Part shown: one piece after another, positions 52,349 through 63,977 of the stretch
Numbering within the stretch: the stretch's first letter is position 1
Layout: the number at the start of each line of letters is the position of its first letter
From: Oryzias latipes
Lineage: Eukaryota > Chordata > Actinopteri > Beloniformes > Adrianichthyidae
Length of the DNA stretch: 64,000 nt
Reading direction: 5' to 3'
NCBI RefSeq assembly: GCF_002234675.1
Contig: NC_019865.2
Location: 31,213,945-31,277,944 of the forward strand
Notes under the pieces: model-generated
Told to the model about the DNA's origin: nothing
Database searches by the model: none
What the model saw: the letters and a program-made list of their open reading frames with translations, nothing else
Position numbers and translations under genes: made by a program

Positions 52349-54063
52349 TCAGTTGACGCGGATGCCGGAGATGAAGGGCAAACCGGTGGGAACCCTCTTC
52401 TTGTACTCCACATAGTCCTCAGCAAAGAAGTGGATGAGAGAGAGTTCCTCCTCCTCTATCCGCTCCCGGAAGAAGCGCCAGCTGGCGACGGTGTAGCCCA
52501 CGATACACACGGGGTTACACAACATGACCTGCAGCCGCACAGACGACAGGAAGAGCTCATCAACAGGTGAAGACAGGTCAGAGAAACGTGGACTCTTTCT
52601 AATTCTGAGTTTGTCTTTCTATGTGCTAAAACCAAACCCCACGGACGGGGCAGATCATGGTGGGGGTTCTGGAGACCAATGCAGCAGATGGAGATGTTTG
52701 GATGTTTTGGTGATGTCGGGAAAAGGATGCGGAGGTCGGAGGACCAAAGAGGAGGCTCGTGGATGTAGAGAAGGAGGTTACACAGAAGCAGACGTTGGGT
52801 TTGTCGCGATGCCTTCAATGCCTCCATGACAGAGGTGAAGGTTCTCACCTGTGTACCGATGCTCCAGTAGAACCAGCCCACATAGGACGGGTGTCTGAAG
52901 TAGGCGTAGACTCCGGTGGTGACGAGCACGTGGCTCTGGGCCTTCTCGTTCTGCACAATGTGGTTGAAGTTGGAACCTGCTGTTAACATGGCGGCCTTCC
53001 GCAGGCCCTCGCCGCACAGCACCATAATCAGACCGACCACGCTCAGCCACTTCAGCTGCTTCAGCTCTGCGGGGAGAGTCAGAGGGTCAGAGGGCGCCTG
53101 CATGTTCCTGCTGGGATTGAAACTCTCGGTTCCTTCTCCCCGTAAACATGCCAGCGAGGTCTGAACACGTTCTGCTGGCGTCTGTGCGGAGGGTCCCACC
53201 TGGAACCGTCAGCTTCTCCACGGTAAACTCCACCCACGAGGACACGGCTGCCAGCGTGTACTCCATGCTGTGGTTGAGCAGGAAGGAGTCCAGCGACAGG
53301 CTGTGGGGGTTGATGACGGCCGTCACCAGGTACTCGGTGTAATGGAAGAAGGACAGGGAGCACATGTACCTGCAGAGAAGCACACGCGTGGGCCCGGCTC
53401 AGAGGGGAGACGTGACACACGCAGCAGCTGTTTCATGGGAGATGACAGTCATACCAGCCAAAGTGCGTCCAGGTGGTCTCAGAGAAGCTTATCATTAAGC
53501 CGCAGCCGAAGGTGACTCCCAGGAAGCAGCCTCTCAGAGCGACCTGTGTCAACAACAACAACAACAGCTGACCCACTTTGACAGGATTCAGGTTCTGACA
53601 GAACCCTTCAGCAGCTGATCAGTCAGCGCCTCATCACAGCTTCTATCCTTGGTCTTCATCAGCTGTCAGCTTTGCTCTAATAGGATTAAATCCCTGGATT
53701 AGCAGCTAGTGTTGGCCTGCTGTGGAAAACTCCGACTGGATTCCGGTTCTAAGGAGAAGAACCGGAACGCTTTTCCACGCACGAGCAGCCGTTGCCGTGG
53801 CGGAACCTTCCTGCCTTAGCTTCCTTCGCGCGCGGACAGCTTACCTTGTAGACAGGACCTCTGTAAATGAGCAGCAGGAGGCCGTTGATAACTGCTATGT
53901 GGACACAAATGACTATTTTCCCGGAGGTTTCCGTCAGATAATCAAAGACCCAGTCCAGATGTCCAAAAGTGGTTCTGATCAGCGGGATTACGAGGACGCT
54001 GAGTCCCAGAAGAAAGCTTTTTATACTAACTCTCCCTTCAAGCACCAACTTGCTGCCTGCCAT
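52349..54063 (-). CDS. icmt: Protein-S-isoprenylcysteine O-methyltransferase, 5 exons
   Basis: Minus-strand exons: 53845-54063, 53455-53543, 53200-53369, 52849-53066 and 52349-52528. All GT/AG and in phase, for 291 aa (human 284). ICMT is a multi-pass ER membrane enzyme that methylates the prenylated C-terminal cysteine of CaaX proteins such as Ras and lamins, using S-adenosylmethionine. Hydrophobic helices appear from the N-terminus (SFLLGLSVLVIPLI, IAVINGLLLLIY). FHYTEYLVTAVINP and SLDSFLLNHSMEYTLAA are family blocks. The SAM/lipid-binding part has AMLTAGSNFNHIVQNEK, GVYAYFRHPSYVGWFYWSIG, RERIEEEELSLIHFF and YKKRVPTGLPFI. The start Met follows a TCTCGCGA-containing promoter. rpl22 and icmt also adjoin in human 1p36.31, in agreement. 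Confidence 0.97.
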
Positions 54064-54180
54064 GATGGAAGTTCCGTGATTTGACAGAACAACTCTCGCG
54101 ACAACGGACGCTCTCACGCGAGGCGAGCAGGATGTCCGTGAGAAGGAGGAGGGGCTTATGGTGCGTTTACTGTCATGTCA
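54064..54180 (-). promoter_or_regulatory. icmt: icmt promoter region with TCTCGCGA motif
   Basis: CpG-rich short region upstream of icmt. tctcgcga (about 54093-54100) is the core of the TCTCGCGAGA housekeeping-promoter element. A LINE insertion begins only ~27 bp further (54207). Confidence 0.5.
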
Positions 54181-54206
54181 GTTTTAAAGCATCACGGATC
54201 CTGATG

Positions 54207-54640
54207 CTGTACATTTATTTTGGTCATGTCCCTTTTCCACCACTCTCTGGTCTAAAGTTTGTCATTTCATTTCCGCCCACATTGACCCTGACTTCCGCCT
54301 GTACTTAGAAAATATTATGTTTGGCATCACCCACTGTCCATCTCATAAAAAAGAACAGTTGTACCTCATTAACCTTTTGTTGTTTTTATGCAAATGGCAC
54401 ATTCATAAATCAAAAGTAACGAATCATACCCCTCATTTCTCAATCTTTATCAATGAGTTCAAACAATACATCAAGACAATAAGAAACTCTGACAATACAA
54501 AACATTAGATCTGTGTGTTAGTTTCAATATATTTGCATAAAATGTATAAACCCCCTGGCTTGTTCCTTCGTTGTTGTTGTTTACTGTTCAACATTGTTTT
54601 GTATTGAATTTTTACATTAAAAAAAGTTTGAAAAAAAAAA
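54207..54640 (+). mobile_element. LINE 3' end with 16-bp TSD
   Basis: atcacggatcctgatg at 54191-54206 and 54641-54656 flanks a 434-bp insertion ending in an A-run. It encodes an L1-type C-terminus: AVHLFWSCPFSTTLWSK, then LENIMFGITHCPSHKKEQL, with a stop at 54506. The 3' UTR end matches 30020-30110. Strongly 5'-truncated. Confidence 0.93.
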
Positions 54641-54681
54641 ATCACGGATCCTGATGGTTGTTCCTGAATGGTCACAGTGTG

Positions 54682-55128
54682 ACCATTAACCATCTTTTTG
54701 GGAATTGTAATATAATTAGAATCTTTTGAAAAAATGTTTACAATTTATTAGAAATCGCATTCACCCCAACTTTAATCTAAAGTTTGAATATATAATTTTT
54801 GGCCTTCATAATAAAAATTTGGACTCAAATAAAAAACTCATAATTAATCTTATTATTATTTTTGGCAAATTTTATATACATAAATGTAAATTTTCTTCAT
54901 CTTCTATTTATTTCCCTGTTTTAATCAAACAAATTGAAATGTATATCAGTAACATCTCCAAGAGTCTTGATCAGAAAGCTGTATGTCTGTATGAAAGTTG
55001 CAGAATCCTGAATGTTTTTATGTAAAATGTATTTAATATGTATGCTCCCCTGGCATATCTGAATTTTATTTTGGAAAATTGTGTTTTGTATTGTACTTCC
55101 GTTTTACACAATAAAGTCGTTTAAAAAA
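54682..55128 (+). mobile_element. second LINE 3' end with 14-bp TSD
   Basis: atggtcacagtgtg at 54668-54681 and 55129-55142 flanks a 447-bp insertion ending cacaataaagtcgtttaaaaaaa. An open frame at 54726-55025 (RIHPNFNLKFEYIIFGLH, KLIINLIIIFGKFYIHKCKF) resembles the C-terminus of the same LINE class but differs in the 3' UTR. It sits 25 bp from the previous insertion. Confidence 0.9.
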
Positions 55129-55142
55129 ATGGTCACAGTGTG

Positions 55143-57456
55143 GCACAGCTGAACAAACGTTTAATGTAAACATATAGACACAACATTTGAAGTCTGAATG
55201 TTGAAAACAATTAAAGGTAATAGAGAATAAAAGGAAACTAATGGTGGAAACAACTAGGAATAAGATAATTTGATCAGGTGGATTTAGAGTTTTGTTTTGA
55301 AGGTAGGAAGGCCATCTGTATTCCTCATGTCAGGGGGGGTGAGCACCAGAGTTGGGGGCCGAGCAGCATCCTCAGAGTAAACAGTCAGGTGCAGAAAGGA
55401 TGCTGATCCTAGGAGCGGGACAAAGGGACAAAGGTGGGATTGGCTTTAAAAGTATAAAGGAGGATTTCAAAGTGGACTCTTGATTAGGCCGGAAGCCGGT
55501 GCAGCTGCTGGATTATTGGCGTGACGTGGGGGGTGAGGGGGATAATAATGCAATGTAAATGTGAATATGTATACAAGGTTAGAAAAACATTTTATAGTAA
55601 ATGTTTAGTGTAAATGTAAATACACTTGTCATCATAGTCCTTCCATAATAAACCCAAATTTTACTTTATATGTAAATGTTAACATTTTAAATATTGTACA
55701 AATATCTAAGCATCAATGTAGAAAAATGATTCACAAAAAGTTAATTAAGCCCCGCCCAGAGGAGGAGGTTCCATTCTGTGAGGCACGTCCCTTCAAGGCT
55801 TAAGTCACGCCCACAGACGGCGTGCAACTGTTTCTATGGAATAAAGTGTATTTTCCTCTTGGAAATTCCACAGCAGTTTGTGGCCTGCAGGCGCCAACCT
55901 GCAGCTGTGCTTCTAAGACTGCGGTTCACGTCTGTGGGCGTGGTCTCATTGCATATTGAACACGCTATGGGCGTGGTCCAAAAACATTCAGCTTTTCCAA
56001 ATTATTCATTTCTATTTAAAATTACAAATTAAATGTCAAAGTGCATCTATCTAATTTGAATTATCACATTAAACATTTACTTTTATACTTAAATTATATT
56101 TAACTGATATGTATTTATCAGCGCTTTAATTGTGCACATAACACATTTATATTGAACATTTCTGTCTATATTTTGCATTTAACATGTTCCACACTCATTG
56201 TAATCAGTAAATGTGAGTACAGTTGGCTGAATCAGATTACAGAGCTGACTGAACTTCTCCTCTCACCACGCGTCTAGTCAGGTGCTGCTGCCACGGTTTT
56301 TATTTGCTTACAAAGATGTTGCAAGACAAGTGTTTCAGAGTTTACATAAAATGTTTTGCAACAGGAAGAGGGTCATCACCCTGCTCCAAACAGCCATTCT
56401 ATGCAAAACCTCAGTTTCCCAACATGCATCAGTGGTGCAGCGCTCTCTGCTGATGGAAGCTCCTGTTCACCGCACTGTGGGGCTACAGATTCTGCAGCAG
56501 TGGCGGAGGTTTGCAGAGGGGTGGGCGTGGCCGGAACACGCCTTCAGAACCACCCTGCAGCGTTTCCGGGCTCTCTGCAGCTCTGCACTAGCAGAGTAAA
56601 TCACAAAAACGTTTTTTTTGCACATCATGACTCTTCATTTGTGGGATTCTGGGAAAGAAGGAAACCGTTGATGTTGAGCTCCATGACGGAAACCCTTTTG
56701 GTTCTTGAATGCTTGTGGATGTGTCTGCCGATTCACATGGGGGCTTTGATGATAAAGGCGAGTCCCCCCCCCCCCCCCCCCCAGGATCAACGCTGGCCTC
56801 ACTCACTGTCCCAACCAACAAAACATGAGCCGTGTGGAGACTTCATGAATTTAATACAAAAACCAACATGTATGACATCAATTCAATGCATAAAAAGTAC
56901 AGTTCGGTTAAAATCTATGTCCAGAACATAATTACACACCTGTCTTGGAAACATATCAAATATATATATGTATCAAATTGTAAAACTCTAAAGAGATCAT
57001 TCAGCATTTATTACATCAAGTCAGATCTGAACTCTGAACTTCTTCTGAACATCTTCTGTCAGGATCTCAGAGGAGCTGATGGTCCTGAAACCTGATCTCC
57101 AGCGGCTCCCAAGGATCCAGCTCAAACCTTTTGGAAAACTTGCAGGTACATTTTTCAGTAAATGTACCCGTGTTTATTTTATTTGTTTCATGCGCTTAAA
57201 AGGGTTTAAGAAATAAAACTGTTCATTTCCTCTGGCTGTCTGTGAAAAAACTGGAGATCTTGCTTTGGGTCTTCAGAGAAGGTGACAGGGAGGCTAAACA
57301 GAAAAAAAAAAAAAAAAAAAGAGTTTCAATTCTTCAGAGGATTCTGACTCTTGGAAGAGAAGCAAAGCGGGAGTCTGACACGCCAACCCGCTGCAACGGC
57401 CGACTGTGCCACGCACCATGGAGATGATATGAAATCTGTCAGAAAGATGAGCTCAC
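55143..57456. other. intergenic; possible rtel1 last exon
   Basis: AT-rich with a poly-C run at 56764-56782 and a 13-bp inverted repeat acgcccacagacg (55807-55819 / 55929-55941). On the minus strand a possible terminal rtel1 exon could begin near 57095 after ttttccaaaag, but its homology is not recognisable, so I do not call it. Confidence 0.4.
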
Positions 57457-59280
57457 CTGAAGTGGGTGTGGTCTGTTGACCCATCAGGGCATCCAGCAGC
57501 TCTTTGTACTTCTTTTTATGGTGTGGATGAATAAACAAGCTGAACCCTGAGAGAGCGCAGAAACGTTGGTTCAAAGGCTGCAGGTTCAAACAAGGCCGAC
57601 ACAGAGCTGGACCTGATCAGAGGACTTACTGGTGAGCAGCTGGAAGTTATCATCTCTCTCCGTGAACAGGCTCACCACCGTGGTCACCAGGTCCTCGTAA
57701 TTGTCCGTCTTCTTGTAGTTGCTGATGGCGTCAGAGAGGCGAGCGCATCGTTCTGCTCCCAGGGCTTTCTTCACATCGGCAGCAAAGGTGGAGCGGGCCT
57801 GGTTCTGTGCTGAGGAACCGGATGACAGTCGCTTGAGTCAGCTGGATCGCTCCAGACCCTGTAAATCTCTATTTTCCTAAACAAATCCCCAAATACACTA
57901 AGGGGGACAGGAGCTAAAACCCCTTCCTTCTTCCCCACCATCAGCTGTCGTTGCTTAGCAACAACAAAATGCCTCCAGAGAAGCTACTGAAGGCCACAGG
58001 AGAGGCTGAACGGACTGAGGTCCTTCAGAGTTTAGTGGAGATGTGTCTGCTCTCTTCTACGGCGTGAGCTGCTGGGGGGGGGGCGTTGGACTCACGACGC
58101 CTCACAGAACCTGGACAATCTTTGTTGTTGTTTTTATTAAGTGTGATCAATGATCTATCTTCTGTCTTTAATAGAGCCTTGGTAATTCCCCTTTGTGGGA
58201 TCAATTAAGGTCTATTTCTGTTCGCCTTCCAGTCACTCAGAGAACTTCTCCATTCACAGAAGATTACCAAACGAAAACCAAACTCAAGCATCATTTAGAT
58301 GAACCAGGCAGGCAGATCCTTTCAGCTGCGTGAAGCTCATCTTCTGAGTTCTTATCATAAAGAAGAAGAGGGATGAAGCATGATGTCCATCCAATGCCAA
58401 AATAGACTAAGCTCTGATGCCCCAGAGGCCCCGATGTAAACCTGCTGCTCCACTGCAGGACAGACGCTACGTGCTGACCCCAGACCCAACAGATGCACCT
58501 GGAACAGGCCAGGAGGTCCCTCCAGTGACCATGGAAACTTTCACCACCATGTCCAAACTCATTCAACACCGTGTTGAGTTCTCTGAGGCTGAGAGTTCTG
58601 TCAGAAACACCAGATGAGACACTGAGTTTCTGAGCCGGCCTGTGCTCCTCACCTGCCTGCGGTTCCTTCAAGCCCCCCTGACTGAGGTGCTGCCCTCCTC
58701 TGTTGAGCTGCTGAGTATCCAGCTGACTGTAGGCGGACGAGCTGGCGCCCCCCCTGCTGGCCGGCCTCTCTGAAACAAAGCGCAGCCACAGCTCTGCTCA
58801 GGTGACTTGTCACTACGAAGAAGGATGAAGCAGGCGAGCTCTGGTACCACTCTGCAGCATCACGGCCTTCTTCTGGTCCTTGGACAGCGAGTGCTCTGGT
58901 TTGTACCCACAGCCTTGTCCCGTCAGCTGCTCACATCTCTCGTCAAACCTCCGCTTGTGGTGCGGACGCACAAACTGGTAGAAACCTGCAGCAGAACCCA
59001 GACGTGTTACAAACCAGACGGAACAAGAGACAGGAAGGACGGGTCGGACAGACCCACCCCGGAGCAAACTGTGAGTGTTGGCGTCTTCAGAGAGGACGGC
59101 CGTCCCGGTCAGCAGGACGTCCAGCTCGTCTGTCTTCTTGTAGGTCTGCAGAGCCTGGACGATGCGGTCAAAGTTCACCTTGCTGAGGGATTTCTTCATG
59201 TCTGCCAGGAACAGCTTGGCCCTGGCGGCTTTGTCCTCCTCTGACACGTCCTCAGAGCGACTCTGCTCCTGCACAGAGAG
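57457..59280 (-). CDS. rtel1: RTEL1 C-terminal exons (partial gene)
   Basis: Five minus-strand exons join in phase: 59058-59268 (or 59280 with an upstream acceptor), 58848-58985, 58653-58769, 57630-57809 and 57457-57546. They encode the two harmonin-N-like modules at the C-terminus of the RTEL1 DNA helicase, which unwinds D-loops and telomeric G-rich structures; these modules mediate protein interactions. Module 1 has AKLFLADMKKSLSKVNF, IVQALQTYKKTDELDVL, then GFYQFVRPHHKRRF and LTGQGCGYKPEHS. A Gln/Gly/Ser linker follows (SSSAYSQLDTQQLNRGG). Module 2 has FAADVKKALGAERC, AISNYKKTDNYEDLVTTVVS and RFSLFIHPHHKKKYKELLDA. The helicase exons are not in the window and should lie beyond 64000; the intron entering from the right is at least 4.7 kb and transposon-filled. 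The last exon is unresolved. Confidence 0.88.
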
Positions 59281-59387
59281 CTGAGGAGGCTTCCAAATAA
59301 AAACCCAGCTGACATCAGTTCCAGAAGGCAGAAACATCCGCAGACATCACCAGCACCTAAGCTTTATGGAGCAGGACGGCAGCCTAT

Positions 59388-59620
59388 GAAGAAGCTGCAC
59401 TGACCAACTGACCAGAGTCTTCACCAAGACCTTCAGCGCCCCACCCTGCCTGACCTCCACCACCATCACCCCCGTCTCCCAGATCCCAGCAGTGGACAGC
59501 CCCCTGTAGCTCTCACGCCGTGTTTGGAAAGTGTCTGTCACTCACTTTGGACCCCCTCCAGTTACCCTACGAGACACTGGGATCTCCAGATAACGCCTTC
59601 ACCCCAACCTCTTATGAGTT
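59388..59620 (+). mobile_element. CR1/L2-like LINE RT relic
   Basis: Decayed plus-strand pieces read CTDQLTRVFTKTF, PCLTSTTITPVS and SLTLDPLQLPY, corresponding to the early reverse-transcriptase blocks of CR1/L2-type LINEs (a TLDPLQFAYR-like motif). Stops and shifts are present. Lies in the rtel1 intron. Confidence 0.65.
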
Positions 59621-59714
59621 ACCGAGAGAAGGGGGTGGGTCAGGTGATGCGGCTCCGCCTTCAGCTACATCCTTCCTGAGATGCTTCTGCAGAAGCTCCG
59701 ACATCTGGGCCTCC

Positions 59715-62700
59715 TCCGTTCAGGACTCCCTGACCAACTGCTGTCAGAAAGTTCTCTGTCCTCGTTAGTGGGACTTTGGCCACGTCACAGGGGATCAATC
59801 CCCAGGGAGAAGGAGGAGAGCATGCCCACGAGTCAAAGCAGTTCTCCTTCTTTAGATATGTATGTATCCACAGCCAGTAAGGATGGGCGTGGCAGGCCCA
59901 GTTATAGAAAATTATGTTTGGTACAGAGAAACCACCCATATCGGGATGCAACTGCAAAATCTTAAGTTCCCGTATTGGCTTCTTCCCGAGCCATATAAAG
60001 TTGGTAAAGGCCTTTTCCAGATCTCTGTTAGATGTCTTTGATATCTATAGAGGGAGCATCTGCAGAGGATACAAGAGACGTGGCAGAACATTCACTTTGA
60101 TCAAACTAATTCTACCCAACATCGACAGCAGGAGTTTATGCCATCGCTGTGGATCCTTCTTTATCTGTGTGCAGATGGGGGAGAAGTTCAGTTTTAACAT
60201 GTCGTTCAGATCTGGAGACATTTTCACACCGAGATACAGCAAACCCCCAACAGTCCATTTGAATGGGAAATCATTGGGAACGTCAGCCTTAGTCAGGCCT
60301 CCCAACGGCATAGCTTCTGATTTGGCGAAATTTTCAATGTTAAGAATAGAATGATGTCATCAGCATACAAAGCAATCTTATGCTCCATGTTCCCCAGCGA
60401 TATTCCCTTAACCTCAGCTTGCACGCGTGTAGTTTCAGCTAGTGGCTCCAATGCTAAGGCAAAAAGAAGTGGGCTAAGAGGACAACCTTGGCACACGCCT
60501 CTCGCTAATGCAAATGGTTCAGAGCGGCGACCATTAGTCAACACAGAGGCTGTAGGTGAACGGTATATGGGCTGTATCCACCTCAGGAAGCTCCCCCTGA
60601 GTCCAAATCTATGGAGAACGTTAAAAAGATACTCCCACTCTATCCGATCGAAACCCTTTTCGGCATGGAGAGAGACAGCCAGGGCTTTCTGCTTCCTTAT
60701 TGAGGAGAACTGTATAATATTCAGCAGCCTTCTCACATTGCTGTGGGATAACCGACCCGGCACAAACCCTGACTGGTCTGGGTGAACAAGGGTTGGGAGG
60801 AAGTTCTGCAGCCTACGAGCAAGAAGTTTAGAGAGCACCTTGCTGTCAACAGAAATAAGGTTGATGGGTCGATAAGACCCACATATGTCAGCTGGTTTGT
60901 CTTTTTTTAAGATCACAGACAGATGTGCATGACTTAATGTGGGGGGAAGGAAGCCTTTCTCAAATGAATCTACAAACATATCTGTTAGTGGACCAACCAG
61001 CATCTTACAAAATGTTTTATAGAATTCAGGTCCAAAGCCGTCTGGTCCTGGAGCTTTGCCTCCCTTCAGAGCAGATATGGCCTCAGAGACTTCCTCTTTG
61101 CTTGTTGAACTATTTAGAATTTTTTTCCGTTCATCAGACAGAGTAGGACATTTTATTTTGTCACTGTCACTAGGGATTCACATTAACAGCTATAAAGGTC
61201 TTGGTAAAATAATTTCATGATTTTGTTTCTATCTGTAGACTTGTTTTGCCTCTTTCCATCCCTATCTAAGAGAGCAGGGATTATGTTGACTTCCATCTTA
61301 CTTTTAGCCAGTTGCGCAAGCAACCTGCCGGGTTTATTTCCAGATTCAAATAATCTATGTTTAGTGTAAAACGTTGTGTTTGTGCTTTCTTTGTTAACAG
61401 CTGGTTTAGGGCAGAGCGAGCTGCTTCCAGCTGCTTTGCTAAAGAGTCACTAGGATGCTGCCTGAACTGAACCTCCAACCCTGCTATATTTTTTCTAGGT
61501 CTAATTGTGATTTCAGAGCTTTCTTCTTCTGAGCTGATGTATATGACATGATTGACCCCCATATGTATGCCTTACCCGATTCCCATAGTGTAGAAGGGCT
61601 TATCTCTGGAGTTTTATTAATGGCAATAAAACCTTCCCATTCTTTTGTATTATAATCTACAAAATCCTGGCTGCTCAATAAGGTTGGGTTTAGTCTCCAG
61701 TGTCTACAGGCTGGGTCTAGGTAGGGAGGTGAGAGAACTATGCTAACCGGAGCATGATCAGAGAGGAATTTAGTGCCAATTGTACAGTTTTTTATCCTGT
61801 CTGAGAAAGAAAATAGTCTATCCGGATGAAAACTTGATGTGGGATTGAAAAAAATGAGTCATGTTTATCTTTTGGATGCATAATTCGCCACACATCATGT
61901 AGGTTCAGGTCACTGAGAAATCCTAACATTTTTCTCAGATTTCTTGAGGTGGTCTGCACGTAGGGAGACATGTCTGCTTTTGGGTCTGACACACAGTTGA
62001 AGTCACCTCCTAAAAGTGCATATGAGGATGAGAAGGAGTTCAGGTCTGAGATGAGTTGAGGGAGAAAAGAAGGATCGTAAACATTAGGTGCATAAACACA
62101 TCCAAAGACGACCTGCTCCCCATACAGGTGACCAGATAGGAGTATATAACGCCCTTGGCTGTTACCTCTTTTTCAAAGCTGAAAGGTAAACTATGGTGAA
62201 GGGGAATAGCAACTGCTCTGCTTTTTGAATTAAAAGATGAATGAAACACCTGTCCCTCCCAGCTCCTCCTCAGTTTGACATGTTCTGTATCTGAAAGGTG
62301 AGTTTCCTGGAGCATGGCCATCTGACATCTCTCCTTCCTGAGAAAGGATACGCTCTTCTGGCGTTTGATAACATGGTTGAAGGCTGAAGGACCGCTCCGC
62401 TCCTTTAAGGCTGAAGCAGAGCGTGGCGGGGTAGCGCATGGAGAACCGGACCTCGCCCTGGATCAGGCGCTGGCACGTTCCGTTAAACGTCTGTCGGGCT
62501 TCAGGCACCTGAGCCGACAAGTCCTGACGAATGTGGATCCTGCTGCCTTTGTAGAGGATCTCTCCTTTCTCCCTGGCCGCTGTAAAGATCTGCTGTTTGT
62601 CAGTGAAGTTATGCAGCTTGATGATGACGGGTCTGCAGCGGTCCTCCTTTGGCGGGCCGCGAGGCGCGGTGCGCCCTGTCCAAATTTAAAACCCCGCGCT

Positions 62701-62890
62701 TGGTCTCCATCCCTAGAACCTCTGGGAGCCAGGATTTGAAAAATGTCACCGCAAGGCCACCTCTTTCAGACCAATTATCCTGATGTTTTCCCTGCGGCTG
62801 CGGTTCTCCCCATCGTCACACCGCCCCGTCAGAGTTTTCACTTTCTACTGGAGTTCAGTGACTTGGTTCTCCAGGGATGTAATACGGTCC
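59715..62890 (-). mobile_element. L1/Tx1-like LINE, ORF1 end and ORF2, inactive
   Basis: Reading leftwards on minus: ORF1 RNA-binding part (NRSRRENIRIIGL near 62790; RFSMRYPATLCFSLKG), then ORF2 endonuclease (MAMLQETHLSDTEHVKLRR at 62320; LGGDFNC and SDPKADMSPYV near 62000), the linker, then RT (SYRPINLISVDSKVLSKLL, HPDQSGFVPGRLS, GCPLSPLLFALALEPLAE and intact ALYADDIILFL near 60350), then C-terminal blocks to ~59715 (MGGFSVPNIIFYNWACHA). Several frameshifts, and a deletion after the YADD block, inactivate it. The 5' end is cut in ORF1, where the Harbinger terminus begins. It is a different, less decayed family member than the copy at 45696. Confidence 0.9.
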
Positions 62891-63688
62891 TGGGGCCTCA
62901 TTTATAAAGGTTGCGTACGCACAAAATAAGGCGTACGCCATTCTCTACGCAATAGTTGAGATTTATAAAAAGCAAACTTGACGGGAAAATGTGCGGTCCT
63001 TCACGCAAGCTCTGACCCAGGCGTACGCACAAAAACGGGTGAAATGAGAAACGGCGACACCGTCGGCAGATGGAATAAACACGTGAAAGTGAAAATGACA
63101 ATGCTGCCTCTCATAAATAACATGAAGACTTCACAAAGAAAGTCTTAACAGCTACACCAACACCCGTTTGATCGATCAGCAGTGAAACAAACAAAAAAAA
63201 AATCAAACGAAAATTACAACAGAAATTCAAATGAACACTTATTTGCAAAAAGAAAAGTGAAATATGTTCTGCAATATTGGCATGTTGTGCAATTCATCCT
63301 CATAAATAATATAGTTAACAGAACGAAATAATGTACAAAACTGATATTCTCGTCAATGTGTCCGTCTGGAGGAGCAGATATAGGTGCAGACAGATGGATA
63401 GATAGAGAGAGATGCATTAATTGTCCACTGGGGAAATTTGTTTTCATAGTAAAACATTTCTTCATAAGCTACAGAATTATGGTATTCATGCATATGCCTT
63501 TAGTCTGTTTTATTTTTGATAAAACAATGTATGGCGTATGTCTCAACCATTCAGAAAGCAACAAGAAATTACATTTGCGCTGAACAATTTCCCATTTCCA
63601 CGTCGATTATTCCCGACATCTGTAGCTTGTCAGATGTAATTAAATGGATGGAAATAAAATGCCCCATCACAATGCGTAATGACGCACA

Positions 63689-63832
63689 ATGGCTGATCTT
63701 GCGCTCTTAGAAGATGTGGTAAATGGAAGAATTCGGAGTGAACGCATCTTTAGACAGCAAGAAGACTTGCTGGCAAACGAGGACGAGTGGCTTATGAGCC
63801 GGTTCCGACTTCCTCTGCGGGCTTTTGGGGGT
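63689..63832 (+). pseudogene. Harbinger transposase N-terminus, fused to inverted second-ORF sequence
   Basis: The frame MADLALLEDVVNGRIRSERI then EDEWLMSRFRLP matches the N-terminus of HARBI1-like transposases. After FRLPLRAFGG homology stops, and the following ~130 bp make sense on the minus strand instead (TPPDERLAAIIGE, reading from 63945 leftwards), as in the Myb-like accessory ORF of Harbinger elements. This suggests an internal deletion joining the two genes head to tail, so no catalytic core remains here. Confidence 0.65.
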
Positions 63833-63948
63833 GTGTCACCCGGTGCATCTGGCACGTCGGTGTCCCCCTGCGCCTCAGTCACCACTCCACTTAAGGGATT
63901 CCCCAATTATTGCCGCCAGTCTCTCATCAGGAGGGGTCAGCTCCGGTG

Positions 63949-63977
63949 TCCCCCCCCCCCCCCCCCACACACACACA
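63949..63977. repeat. poly-C / CA microsatellite
   Basis: A run of about 18 C followed by (CA)n, then a small palindrome cacccgtg...cacgggtgtg at the window end. Confidence 0.9.

Noticed and set aside
57326-57456. rtel1 reading through into intron as its C-terminus
   Set aside because: A consensus donor GTGAGC follows codon Ser at 57457, and the read-through peptide has no similarity to the family; the terminal exon is left open instead.
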